In this document: in pieces, positions 1 to 9,500 of the stretch
Position numbering within the stretch: position 1 is the first letter of the stretch
Layout of the letters: every line of letters starts with the position of its first letter
Assembly: GCA_022548915.1 (NCBI GenBank)
Contig: JAKZES010000001.1
Location: 186,001 to 250,000 of the forward strand
DNA from: Verrucomicrobiaceae bacterium E54
GTDB lineage: Bacteria > Verrucomicrobiota > Verrucomicrobiia > Verrucomicrobiales > Akkermansiaceae
DNA: 64,000 nt
Direction of reading: 5' to 3'
Notes under the pieces: generated by a model
Seen by the model: only the letters and a program-made list of their open reading frames with translations
Databases searched by the model: none
Told to the model about the DNA's origin: nothing
Made by a program: the position numbers and the translations under genes

Positions 1-3000
1 AGTGGTATGAGAACGGCGAGGCGGTCGGCGAGGTGATCGACTTCGCCTCGCTGGAGAGCCACGTGTCGCGGGACAACCAGGTGGTGACGACCGCGAAGCT
101 TTTCGCCCGGTCGAAGGGCGCGGCCACGCTCGAGATCGAGTTGCCGCCGGACGCCAAGTTGTGGGAAACGAGGGTGGCCGGCGAGCGGGTCAATGCGCGC
201 AAGGCGGGAGACCGGATCCTCGTGCCGCTGCCGCGCCGGCTGGACCCGGAATCGGCCGTGGAGGTGGAACTGCGCTACGGCCGGAATCCGGGCGAGGGCG
301 GGATCCGCCTGGTCGCGCCGAAAGTGGGAACGGCGACCGCGGTGGCCAAGTGGACGATCCGCGGGGACGAGGGACGCCAGCTCGTTCCCGACGAGGACGC
401 GAAAAGCGGTGCGCAGCTGGTGCGTCCGGTCCTGACCGAGACCGGCGCGGAATGGATTTCGACCCGCGGCCGGATGGGTGCGGCCGGCGTGCTGGTGCTG
501 GCCGCCTTGGGGCTGGTCATCCGCCGGATTCCCAAGTTGCGCTGGCTCGGCGTGGCGATCCTCGTCGGGGCCGCCGTCGCGAGTTTCGGGATGGCGGGCA
601 TCGCCAACGGCGAGCGACGGGTGATGCTGGGCGTTCTCGAGTATTCCGCGCCCGCGGTTCTCGCCGGAGAGGAACTCTTCGTCGAGTTGTCGAATGTCGC
701 CGGCTGGGAAGCGATCTTCAGCGGATGGGGGGCGTTTGTGGCCGTCGTCGGAGTCGCCCTGCTGATCTGGGCGCTGCTGCGGGCGGTCGGCCGGGAATCG
801 CATGTCACCACGCTGGTCGTTATCGGTTTCGCCGCCATCGCCTGGGGCGTGCTGGCGCAGCACGGGGGCGCCATCGCCTTCTTTGCCCTGTTCGGCCTGG
901 CGCTGCTGGTGCTGGCCGTCGTCCCGTTCCTGCGGCGATCCGGAGGGCCGGGGGCGGCCCCGCCGAAAGCTGCCGCCGCCGCGGCATCGATGATCGCGCT
1001 GTTTGCGATGATGCCGGCACCGGCCGACGCGGCCGAGGCGCTCGAGCGGATCGAGCAGAAGTGGAGCCTGTCCGATGGCGTGCTCGATGCCGGCTTCGAG
1101 GTGCGGGTGCGCGCAACCGAGCCGGGCGAGCGTTTCCTGTTGCTCGCCGCACCGGCGACCTTGACCGGCTTCGACGGTGCCGGGCTGTCGGTGGTCAAGG
1201 AAGGCCGGCAGTACTTTCTCGTGTCCGACGGCGCCGGCGTGGGCACCGGTCGGGGAAGCTACGAGATGCGGATCGCGGACGCGGCCGAGGGCTGGAAAAT
1301 GCCGACCGGCCCGGCGGCGGTTCAGACCGTCTTCGCGCGCCACGACCGCGAAGGCTGGGAATTTCAGGCCACCGGTGCGGCCCGGCTGCAGCCGGGGCGT
1401 GAGGTGGAGGGCGAGGAGGGCCACTGGACGGAAATCCGGCTGACCCCGGGCACGGGCCACACCTTCCGGGTGCGTCCCGAACAGCGCGATGCGAGCCAGG
1501 AGGAGACGCGGTTCTTCACCGAGGTTTCGGACCTGTTCCTGCCCGGACCGGGGGTGGTCAACGGCATCCATGGTGTCGAGGTCAGGCCCGCCCAGGGATT
1601 GGTGCGCGAGCTGTCGCTCATGGTCCCGGAAGGCTTCACCGTCGGCGATGTGGTCGATGGCCCGGTCGGCCGCTGGAGATTCAATCCGGACACGCGGCGC
1701 CTGCGGGTTTCGATCGAGCCGGCCCAGCAGGCGCCCTTCGCCTTCCGGGTGGCCACCCAGCGGGCGACGGGAGTGCTGCCGGTGGACCTGTCGCTGGCCC
1801 CCCTGCGGGTCGAGGGGGGTGCCGGTTCGGTCGGCATGATCGGACTCGCCTTTGGCGACGACGCCCAGCCCGAGGCCGTGCAGCCGGCCGGACTGGGTGC
1901 GGTGAACCTCGACGACTTTCCGGGAGTGCTTCTGCCCAAGGATGGCGAGGGACGTCCGCTGGCGCTCCTGCAGCGTGCCTTCCGCTACGGGGCGGACGAG
2001 GCGAGCGTGTCGCTCAAGGTGGCGCCGGTGGCCCCTGAACTGCGGGTCGAGACCAAGCAGACGCTTTCGATCGGCGACGACCGGATGGTGCTGGCGGTTG
2101 ATCTGACCGCGCGGATCACCCGGGCAGGGATCTTCCGCCTCACGGCCGATTTCCCGGAAGGCCTGGAGGTGGAATCCGCGACCGGAGCGGCCCTCAGCCA
2201 CTGGACGGTCAATGATGTGGAAGGGGGACGGGTGCTGACCTTGAACCTCAATGGCAGGACCCTCGGCGAGCAGACCTTCGCGATCAGCCTGGCGGGAGCC
2301 TCGCCGGGCACCCGGGAGTCGTGGTCGGTGCCTCGGCTCACGGTGCGCGAGGCCGCCCGCCAGCGCGGCACGCTGACGGTGGTGCCGGATCGCGGCCTGC
2401 AGGTGCGCTCGGTTTCCCGCGAGCAGGTTTCGCAGCTCGATCCGGGCGAGATGGGCGTGCCAAGACCCGGCGCGCTCGCGTTCCGCCTGTTGCAGGCCGA
2501 CTGGGCGCTGGCGCTGGCGGTGCGCGAACTCGATCCGTGGGTCACGGCGAAAGTCATGCACGAGGTGACCCTGCGCGAGGGTCAGGCCCTGACCCGGGCC
2601 AGGCTGGTTTACCGGATCGAGAACGCCGCGCGCAAGGCGCTGCGGGTCAGGCTCCCCGGACTGGACGAGAGGGCGGCCGCGACGGTGCGCGCCAGCGGTC
2701 CGGCCGTCGGCGACTTCGTGCCCATCGAGGGCGAGGAGGATTTGTGGGAGATCCGTTTCCAGCGCGGCGTCGCGGGTGAGACGACGGTCGATGTCGAGTT
2801 CCAGCGCCAGTCGGGCGATGAGGCGGCGGTGGTCGAGGCGATCGAGCTTCTCGAAGTACGGCAGGTTTCGTATTTCGCGGGAATCAAGGCCGGGGGTCGC
2901 CTCGATGCGGCGCTCGAGGGCGCGGTGACCGGCTGGCAGAAGATCGACTGGACCGGGGTCCCGCCGGAACTCCGGGAGGGCTCGGGAAGCGAGATCCCGG

Positions 3001-4142
3001 ACTTCGTCTTCCGCGTTGCCGAACCGGAGGGTGCCCTCCGGCTCCGTGTCGACCGCCACGATCTCGCCGGCTCCCAGCCGCTGCGGGTGCGCAGCGGGAA
3101 GTTCGTGACGCTCGTGTCGCCGACGGGATCGGCGATGACCGGGGTGACGCTGAAGATCGATGTGAGCGAGAAATCGACCCTCCGTCTGAAGCTCCCGCAG
3201 GATGTTTCCCCCTTCAACCTGCTCGTGAACGGCGAGGGTGTGCCGTTGGTCAGGGATGGCGACGTGTGGCTGTTCTACATCACCCCCTCGCCACTGGGTG
3301 AAGGTCCCGCCGAGCTAGCCTTCACCTACGCGACCGAGGACGAGCGTCCCGGGACCCTGTTGGCACCCAAGTTCGACATTCCTCTGGAGAACCTGGTGTG
3401 GGAGGTGTTCGTGCCGGAAGGCTGGGAGATCGGTGGCAGCGATGGATCGTTTGAACTGGTGCAGTCCGAGCAGCTGGGAGACCTGGGTCTCGAAAGCTAC
3501 CTGAAGGCCTCAAGCCTGCGCAGCCGGGAGGGTCGCGAGCAGGCGCAGCAGGAGTCCCGCGAGGGCTTTGCCCAGCTTGCCTCCGGCAACCAGGAGAAGG
3601 CGGTGCAGTTGCTCGGCAAGGCGGCCCGCAACGACTTCCTCGACGAGGCCTCCAAGGAGGACGCGCGGGTGCAGTACCGCAATCTCAAGATGCAGCAGGC
3701 CGTGCTCGGCTTGAACACCCGGCGCCAGCGGAACTACCTCGACAACGGAGGCGCTGCCGACATCGCGCCGAACCGCCAGCTCGAGCAGGCCGCCGAAGAG
3801 AATCCGATCCTCCAGGGCCAGTTCAACTTCGACCCGCAGCAGTTCGACCGCCTGATGGTCGGCAATACGGTCGAGGAAACCACGGCCCTCAAGGAGATCG
3901 CGAGTGCCATCGTCGGCCAGCAGCTCGAGGTGATGCCGGCGCCGCAGTCGCTGGAGGTCGAGCTGATCGGCCAGGGGCGCATGTTCCGCTTCGAGCGGAG
4001 CCTGCAGCTGGTGGACGACGAGGCGATGACCCTGGAACTGGAGCTGCGTCGGCAGCGGGCGGAAGGATGGGGTTTTGCCGGAATCGTCGGACTTTTGGCC
4101 GGGGCCGTGCTTGTCGTCGGTCTGAAGCGCCGGGAGGAATAG
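1..4142 (+). CDS. Large membrane-anchored protein, 5' end outside window
   Basis: The frame is open at the left edge: codons from base 3 read WYENGEAVGE before the first possible start (GTG at 33), so at least 1,379 residues are present and the true start lies upstream. A beta-rich region of about 145 residues is followed by a cluster of hydrophobic segments (roughly codons 148-335 counted from base 33). The last of these, MIALFAMMPAPADAAEA, looks like an internal signal peptide with a cleavage site. About 1,000 beta-rich residues follow, then a helical stretch resembling one TPR (GFAQLASGNQEKAVQLLGKA), and finally a C-terminal membrane helix (GIVGLLAGAVLVVGL) with the basic tail KRREE. I infer a large extracytoplasmic domain anchored at its C-terminus. 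I recognise no family and assign no function. The downstream transpeptidase gene starts 77 bp later. Confidence 0.75.
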   Translation, partial: WYENGEAVGEVIDFASLESHVSRDNQVVTTAKLFARSKGAATLEIELPPDAKLWETRVAGERVNARKAGDRILVPLPRRLDPESAVEVELRYGRNPGEGGIRLVAPKVGTATAVAKWTIRGDEGRQLVPDEDAKSGAQLVRPVLTETGAEWISTRGRMGAAGVLVLAALGLVIRRIPKLRWLGVAILVGAAVASFGMAGIANGERRVMLGVLEYSAPAVLAGEELFVELSNVAGWEAIFSGWGAFVAVVGVALLIWALLRAVGRESHVTTLVVIGFAAIAWGVLAQHGGAIAFFALFGLALLVLAVVPFLRRSGGPGAAPPKAAAAAASMIALFAMMPAPADAAEALERIEQKWSLSDGVLDAGFEVRVRATEPGERFLLLAAPATLTGFDGAGLSVVKEGRQYFLVSDGAGVGTGRGSYEMRIADAAEGWKMPTGPAAVQTVFARHDREGWEFQATGAARLQPGREVEGEEGHWTEIRLTPGTGHTFRVRPEQRDASQEETRFFTEVSDLFLPGPGVVNGIHGVEVRPAQGLVRELSLMVPEGFTVGDVVDGPVGRWRFNPDTRRLRVSIEPAQQAPFAFRVATQRATGVLPVDLSLAPLRVEGGAGSVGMIGLAFGDDAQPEAVQPAGLGAVNLDDFPGVLLPKDGEGRPLALLQRAFRYGADEASVSLKVAPVAPELRVETKQTLSIGDDRMVLAVDLTARITRAGIFRLTADFPEGLEVESATGAALSHWTVNDVEGGRVLTLNLNGRTLGEQTFAISLAGASPGTRESWSVPRLTVREAARQRGTLTVVPDRGLQVRSVSREQVSQLDPGEMGVPRPGALAFRLLQADWALALAVRELDPWVTAKVMHEVTLREGQALTRARLVYRIENAARKALRVRLPGLDERAAATVRASGPAVGDFVPIEGEEDLWEIRFQRGVAGETTVDVEFQRQSGDEAAVVEAIELLEVRQVSYFAGIKAGGRLDAALEGAVTGWQKIDWTGVPPELREGSGSEIPDFVFRVAEPEGALRLRVDRHDLAGSQPLRVRSGKFVTLVSPTGSAMTGVTLKIDVSEKSTLRLKLPQDVSPFNLLVNGEGVPLVRDGDVWLFYITPSPLGEGPAELAFTYATEDERPGTLLAPKFDIPLENLVWEVFVPEGWEIGGSDGSFELVQSEQLGDLGLESYLKASSLRSREGREQAQQESREGFAQLASGNQEKAVQLLGKAARNDFLDEASKEDARVQYRNLKMQQAVLGLNTRRQRNYLDNGGAADIAPNRQLEQAAEENPILQGQFNFDPQQFDRLMVGNTVEETTALKEIASAIVGQQLEVMPAPQSLEVELIGQGRMFRFERSLQLVDDEAMTLELELRRQRAEGWGFAGIVGLLAGAVLVVGLKRREE

Positions 4143-4219
4143 TCGAATTTGCCTCTCTTCATGGGTTGAATCATCCCGCCCGGCGTGGATACTCCGACCG
4201 TAGTCCACACAACCGATCC

Positions 4220-4843
4220 ATGAACTTCCTTCCTCGCATCCTCGCCCTTTCGGCCCTTGCTGCCGCCGCCATTGGTCTCAGCTCCTGCGGAAACATGAGC
4301 ACCGGCACCTCTGGTACCTCGTTTTCCTACAAGCCAAAGGTCACCCAACCCACCAACCGTTCGGCGGTGAAGGTCAAGATCAGCACCAGCGCCGGACGGC
4401 TTTATGTGGTTGAGGGCGACAAGGTCCTGTTGGCGACCCCCTGCGGCGTCGGCAAGGCCGGCTCACCCACGCCCGCCGGGAATCACCGCATCACCAGCAA
4501 GACCAAGGAACGCCGGCGCCAGAGCCAGCCGGGCCGCGGCTATCCGATGACCTACTGGATGTCCTTCTACAGCCCGGCCTACGGGATGCACTGGGGGTTC
4601 GTGAAGCCCTACCCTTCGACGATGGGCTGCGTGAGACTGCCGCTGAATTCGGCGCGCGAGATCTTCAACATGGTGCGGGTCGGCACGCCGGTGAACGTGT
4701 CGTCGACCCAGCCGTGGGACTCGACCATCGGCGCGAGCCTGCCGGTGCTCGACGACTCGCCGCTGCCGAATCCCCCGATGTCCTACATGCTCAGCCCGCA
4801 GGTCTTCAAGGACGCCGAACAGGGCAAGATGTGGCAGTTCTGA
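4220..4843 (+). CDS. L,D-transpeptidase (YkuD) lipoprotein
   Basis: 207 aa. The start at 4220 is chosen because it begins a lipoprotein signal ([23 protein letters not shown], lipobox LSSC); the frame is open further upstream but without signal character. From about residue 50 it resembles the YkuD fold: a GRLYVVEGDKVLLATPCGVGKAG strand region, GSPTPAGNHRI, and the active-site segment MHWGFVKPYPSTMGCVRLP, with the catalytic Cys and Arg and the upstream His in the usual order. These enzymes form 3-3 peptidoglycan cross-links or attach proteins to the wall in the periplasm. The position after the lipobox Cys is Gly, so retention at the outer membrane is plausible. It is convergent with argH across a twin-hairpin element. 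The family is clear; the exact substrate is unknown. Confidence 0.88.
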   Translation: MNFLPRILALSALAAAAIGLSSCGNMSTGTSGTSFSYKPKVTQPTNRSAVKVKISTSAGRLYVVEGDKVLLATPCGVGKAGSPTPAGNHRITSKTKERRRQSQPGRGYPMTYWMSFYSPAYGMHWGFVKPYPSTMGCVRLPLNSAREIFNMVRVGTPVNVSSTQPWDSTIGASLPVLDDSPLPNPPMSYMLSPQVFKDAEQGKMWQF

Positions 4844-4847
4844 GCTG

Positions 4848-4912
4848 GGGAGCGCGGGTTTGAAACCCGCTTCCCACTGCGGCTTGAAAAGCCGCTCTCC
4901 CCACGCGCTCCC
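4848..4912. repeat. Twin TGAA-loop hairpins with outer stem, convergent intergenic
   Basis: Two perfect hairpins sit side by side: 4854-4870 (gcgggtt-TGA-aacccgc type, 8-bp stem) and 4879-4895 (gcggctt-gaa-aagccgc, 7-bp stem). They are enclosed by an outer stem, 4848-4856 (gggagcgcg) pairing with 4904-4912 (cgcgctccc), which competes with the first inner hairpin for three bases. The element lies between convergent stop codons and touches the argH stop. It may act as a bidirectional terminator, although no T-run is present, so it could instead be a dispersed REP-like repeat. Related elements are at 14046-14092 and 22059-22130. Confidence 0.6.
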
Positions 4913-6255
4913 TATTTCCTTCGTTCGATCTCGGCGCGGACGTTGTCGATCGAGGGGGCGCCGGGGTTGGTGCGGGCGGCAAGGGCCGTCTCGACCGAGA
5001 ACACGCCGGAAGCCTCGGCCGTGAAGGCGGGGTCGATCGTCGTCAGGTCGAGTTGATCCAGCGGGGTGCCGGTCTTCACCGACTCGGCGACGGCCTTGCC
5101 GACGAGTTCGTGGGCCTGCCGGAAGGGGACGCCCTGCCGGACCAGCCAGTCGGCGAGGTCGGTGGCGAGCAGCATCGGGTCGGAGGCGGCGGCGAGGCAC
5201 TTGTCTTCGCGGATCTCCATCGCGGCGATCATCTCGGCATTCACGGCGAGCGTGAGCTTGAGGGTGTCGACCGAGTCAAAGAGCGGCTCCTTGTCCTCCT
5301 GCAAGTCGCGGTTGTAGGTGAGTGGCAGGCCCTTCACCGCGGTCAGCAGGCTGACCAGGTTTCCAAGCAGGCGCCCGGTCTTGCCGCGGGTGATTTCGCA
5401 GACGTCGGGGTTCTTCTTCTGCGGCATCAGGGAAGAGCCGGTGGTGTGGGCGTCGGAAAGCGTGACGAAGCCGAACTCGGCCGAGCACCACAGGATGAGG
5501 TCCTCGGAAAGCCGGGACAGGTGGACGCCGCACAGCGCCATCGCGAAGAGGAACTCCGCGATGTAGTCACGGTCGGCGACGGCATCCATCGAGTTGCGCG
5601 TCACGCCGTCGAAGCCGAGCTCGGCGGCGATGGCCTCGCGGTCGAGATTGATGGTCGAGCCGGCCAGCGCGCCGGAGCCGAGCGGCGAGATGTTGAGGCG
5701 CTTGCGGCAGTCGGCGAGCCGGCCGAGATCGCGGTCGAGCATCTCGACGTAGGCGAGCAGGTGGTGGCCGACGGTGACCGGCTGGCCCCGCTGCAGGTGG
5801 GTGTAGGCGGGCAGGACGGTGTCGGCGTATTTCTCCGCGCGGTCGAGGAGGGCCTGCTGGAGGTCGGAGATGCCGGCCGAGAGCACGTCGATCTCCGCCC
5901 GGCAGTAGAGCCGGGTGTCGGTGGCGACCTGGTCGTTGCGCGAGCGGGCGGTGTGGAGCTTGGCGCCGGCGGGGCCGATCCGCTCGGTGAGCGCGGCCTC
6001 GACGTTCATGTGGATGTCCTCAAGCGAGGTCTTGAACTCGAACTTGCCGGCATCGATGTCGGCCTCGACCGAGCGCAGGCCGGACTCGATCTGCCCGAAC
6101 TCGTCGGCGGTCAGCAGCCCGGCCTTCATCTGCGCCCGGGCGTGCGCGATCGAGCCGGCAATGTCGTGCTTGTAGAGTCGCCAGTCGTAGCTGATCGACT
6201 CCCCGAATTGCTGGACGAGTTCCGCGGTTTCCCGGGCGAAGCGGCCTTTCCACAT
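4912..6255 (-). CDS. argH: Argininosuccinate lyase
   Basis: 447 aa, normal length for ArgH. It cleaves argininosuccinate to arginine and fumarate, the last step of arginine synthesis, in the cytoplasm as a homotetramer. The N-terminus MWKGRFARETAELVQQFGES is typical, TARSRNDQVATD carries the conserved HxARSRNDQ region (here LHTARSRNDQ), and the fumarase/aspartase superfamily signature GSSLMPQKKNPD with the catalytic Ser is intact. The ATG at 6255 fits the family start. No other arginine gene is adjacent, so the gene stands alone, facing the transpeptidase gene tail-to-tail. The roughly 260 bp upstream hold short repeats rather than an obvious strong promoter. Confidence 0.97.
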   Translation of the reverse strand: MWKGRFARETAELVQQFGESISYDWRLYKHDIAGSIAHARAQMKAGLLTADEFGQIESGLRSVEADIDAGKFEFKTSLEDIHMNVEAALTERIGPAGAKLHTARSRNDQVATDTRLYCRAEIDVLSAGISDLQQALLDRAEKYADTVLPAYTHLQRGQPVTVGHHLLAYVEMLDRDLGRLADCRKRLNISPLGSGALAGSTINLDREAIAAELGFDGVTRNSMDAVADRDYIAEFLFAMALCGVHLSRLSEDLILWCSAEFGFVTLSDAHTTGSSLMPQKKNPDVCEITRGKTGRLLGNLVSLLTAVKGLPLTYNRDLQEDKEPLFDSVDTLKLTLAVNAEMIAAMEIREDKCLAAASDPMLLATDLADWLVRQGVPFRQAHELVGKAVAESVKTGTPLDQLDLTTIDPAFTAEASGVFSVETALAARTNPGAPSIDNVRAEIERRK

Positions 6256-6274
6256 GGCCGGAGCCTACGGCTTC

Positions 6275-6307
6275 GAAGTTCCAAGTGAGAAGTTCCAAGT
6301 TCCAAAG
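6275..6307. repeat. Short tandem 'gaagttccaag' repeats upstream of argH
   Basis: gaagttccaag occurs at 6275-6285 and 6289-6299 and is followed at once by a partial copy ttccaaag. This is 20-50 bp upstream of the argH start. On the argH strand it reads as cttggaactt units. Runs of this kind look like a dispersed short-repeat family rather than an operator, but their position in front of argH leaves regulation possible. Confidence 0.5.
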
Positions 6308-6340
6308 GTGCGCGGGACGGGACCGGGGGCGGGGGAGTGG

Positions 6341-6359
6341 CTGCTGCGGCCCGCAGCAG
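6341..6359. other. Perfect 8-bp hairpin in divergent intergenic region
   Basis: ctgctgcg-gcc-cgcagcag forms an 8-bp GC-rich stem with a 3-base loop. It lies in the 263-bp gap between the divergent argH and restriction-modification genes. No T-run follows. The rest of 6308-6518 shows nothing else clear apart from a TTGACC at 6462-6467 with only a weak -10 match 18 bases downstream (catcct, 6486-6491). Confidence 0.45.
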
Positions 6360-6518
6360 GCCGTGGTTGCGGCGGCCCCCCGCTCCTTCAGTTCCGTCAG
6401 GGAGCGCCGCCGACCGCGATTCCCCAGTGCCCCCGAGGATGTCCCACCCGGCCTGCTGCATTGACCTTGCCCCGCCCTTGCAAGCATCCTGCACGCGGTT
6501 CCGAGCCTTCACGCCGAG

Positions 6519-9500
6519 ATGCACCCAGTCGCCGAATACTTTAACGCTCTCCATGCCTCGCTGGGCGCCGGCACGCCGGAAACCTCAGGCTATCCGGCAC
6601 TCGCCAACCTCCTCAACGCCGTCGGCGAGACCCTCAAACCGAAGATCTCCGCCGTCATCCACCCGGCAAATACCGGCTCCGGCATCCCGGATGGCGGCCT
6701 TTTCTCGACCAAGGATCTCAAGAAGCATGGTGCCGACGCGCCCTCGCTGTTCGATAAACTCAAGCCCGAGCGCGGTGTCATCGAAGTCAAGCCGCTTGAC
6801 AAGGACCTCTCTGCCTTCGAGTCCGGCGAGCAGGTCCGCAACTACCTGGAAGCCTACGGACAAATCCTCCTCACGAACTACCGCTCTTTTGCATTGTGGT
6901 CGCTGAAGGGTGGAAAGCCCGAGCGGGGCGAATACTACCACTTCGCCCCGAGCGAAAACGAGTTCTGGACCAAGGCACACGCCCTGCGTGCCGATCCCAA
7001 GCACCCGGAATACGAGCGCTTCTGGCAGTTCCTCCGCCGCGCCCTGCTTAGCAACGCCCGCATCGCCAACCCGCAGGACCTCGCCGCGTTCCTCGCCAGC
7101 TACGCCCGCGAGGCCCGGGCTCGCGTCGAGATCGCTCCGATGGGCACGCTCGAACCGGTCAAGAAGGCCCTTACCGAGGCTCTCGGCGTCCGCTTCGAGG
7201 GTGAGAAGGGCAGCCACTTCTTCCAATCGACCCTCATCCAGACGCTTTTCTACGGCATCTTCTCGGCCTGGGTGCTGTGGCACGAATCCCATCCCAAGCC
7301 CGCCGACCGCTTCCAGTGGCGACTCTCCGCCCAGCACCTCGGGCTGCCGATCCTGCGGACGCTCTTTGTCCAACTCGCCGGGGACCCGAAAAAGGTCCGC
7401 GCGCTCAACATCGAGGAGGTGCTCGACTGGACCGAGGAATGCCTCGCCCGAGTTGATCGCGCCTCCTTCTTCGCCCGCTACGACATGGGCGAGGCCGTCC
7501 AGTACTTCTACGAGCCTTTCCTTGCCGAGTTCGACCCTGAGCTGCGCAAGGACTTCGGCGTCTGGTACACGCCGCCGGAGATTGTCCGTTACATGGTTGG
7601 CAGCGTCGATGCCGTCCTGCGGGAAAACTTCGATCTCTCCGACGGTCTCGCCGATCCCTCGGTGATCGTCCTCGATCCCTGCTGCGGCACGGGCGCCTAC
7701 CTGGTGGAAACCCTACGCCTCATCTACGACCGCCTCGTCGAGGGCTACGGCAAGGCGCAAGCCGCGCTGAAGATTCGCGAGGTTGCCAAGCAGCGGCTAT
7801 ACGGCTTCGAACTGCTGCCCGCGCCGTATGTCGTCGCCCATCTCCAGATCGACCTCCTGCTCACCCGCTGGGGCGCGGAGCTGAACCACGACCAGGACGA
7901 GCGTGCCGGGGTCTTCCTCACCAACGCGCTGACCGGCTGGGTGCCGGTGAAGCACCCCAAGGACGAAATTCTCTTCTCCGAGTTCGCCGACGAGCGCGAT
8001 CAGGCCGACCAGGTGAAGCAGAAGGAGCAGATCCTCGTGATCCTCGGCAATCCGCCCTACGACGGTTACGCCGGCGTCGCGATCGAGGAGGAACGCGCCC
8101 TTTCGCAGGCCTACCGCACCACCAAGGAGGCACCGGCCCCGCAGGGCCAGGGACTTAACGACCTCTACATCCGTTTCTTCCGCATGGCCGAGCGCCGCAT
8201 CGCCGAGGGCGTGCCGGAGCACGACGACCCCAAGCCTGGGCCGCCGCGCGACGACGCCCGCGGCATCGTCTGCTTCATCTCCAACTACTCGTGGCTCGAC
8301 GGCCTCTCGCATCCCGGCATGCGCGAGCGCTTCATGGAGGTCTTCGATTCGATCAAGATCGACTGCCTCAACGGCGACAAATACAAGACCGGCAAGAAGA
8401 CCCCCGACGGCAAGCCGGACCCAAGCATCTTCTCCACCGAGAAAACCGCCGTTGGCATCCAAGTTGGCACCGCCATCGCCTTGCTGGAGCGACGCCCGGA
8501 AGGGAGCCCAACGCCGTCACCGTTCGACGAGTCAGTTTATCAGCCCCGGGCCGAACTCCAGTTCCGGCACTGGTGGGGAAAGAACAAGCGCGCGGAGATT
8601 GTCGAGGCACTTGAGAAGCAGGTGGAGTGGCGTTCGCTCAAACCGTCACTCAAGTTTGGACTGGCAATGCTTCCGGTGGGCGTTCGGGAAGACTACACCG
8701 ATTGGCCACAGCTGGTTCAGCTGCTCCCGCGATCGTTCCCCGGCGTGAAGACCAGTCGGGATGATGCTGTGGTGAGCATCAGCCGCGAAGCCCTCGAAAG
8801 TAGATTTGCGGCCTATCAAGATTCTTCGATTTCCGATCAGGAAGTTGGCAGACGGTTCGCACCTCTCTTCCAATCGACCAAAACCTTCAATCCTTCCGAC
8901 GCTAGAAAGAAGCTACTCGAAATGGTTCCCGATGGGGCGATAGAAATTCTTCCATATGCATATCGGCCATTCGACGTGCGATCAGTTGCGTGGGAGGGAG
9001 GCGCGATCCTTCTGGACCGTCCGCGGCCGGACTACAGGAAGCAGCTCAGTCCCAGCAATCTTTGGCTCAGTGCCACCCAGCGCAACCGCAAGGAGGATTT
9101 CTACTGTCCCCAGGTCACCCGGTGTCTTGCGGACCACCACATTGTGGAATCCAACGTAGGGATGTTTCCTCTTTACCTTTGTCCTGATGAGGAAGGGGCA
9201 GAGACTTCAGCCCACCTCGACCTATTCGAGCCCACCGGCCCCCAACCCAACCTCACCGACTTCGCCAAGGACTACCTCGTCGGCTTGAAGTGCGAGCCGG
9301 AGGATCTGTTCTTCCACATCGTCGGCATCCTCCACGCGCCGGCTTACCGCGAGGAGAACGGCGGGGCGCTGCGCCAGGATTGGCCGCGCATCCCGCTGCC
9401 CGCCGACGCCGCCACGCTCAAGTCCGGCGCCGCCCTCGGCCGCCAGCTCGCCGCTCTGCTCGATCCCGAGATCCCGGTGCCGGGCGTCACCGACCTCAAG

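Noticed and set aside
5053-6288. 411-codon plus-strand frame over argH
   Set aside because: Antisense to a clearly conserved gene; composition is typical of a shadow.
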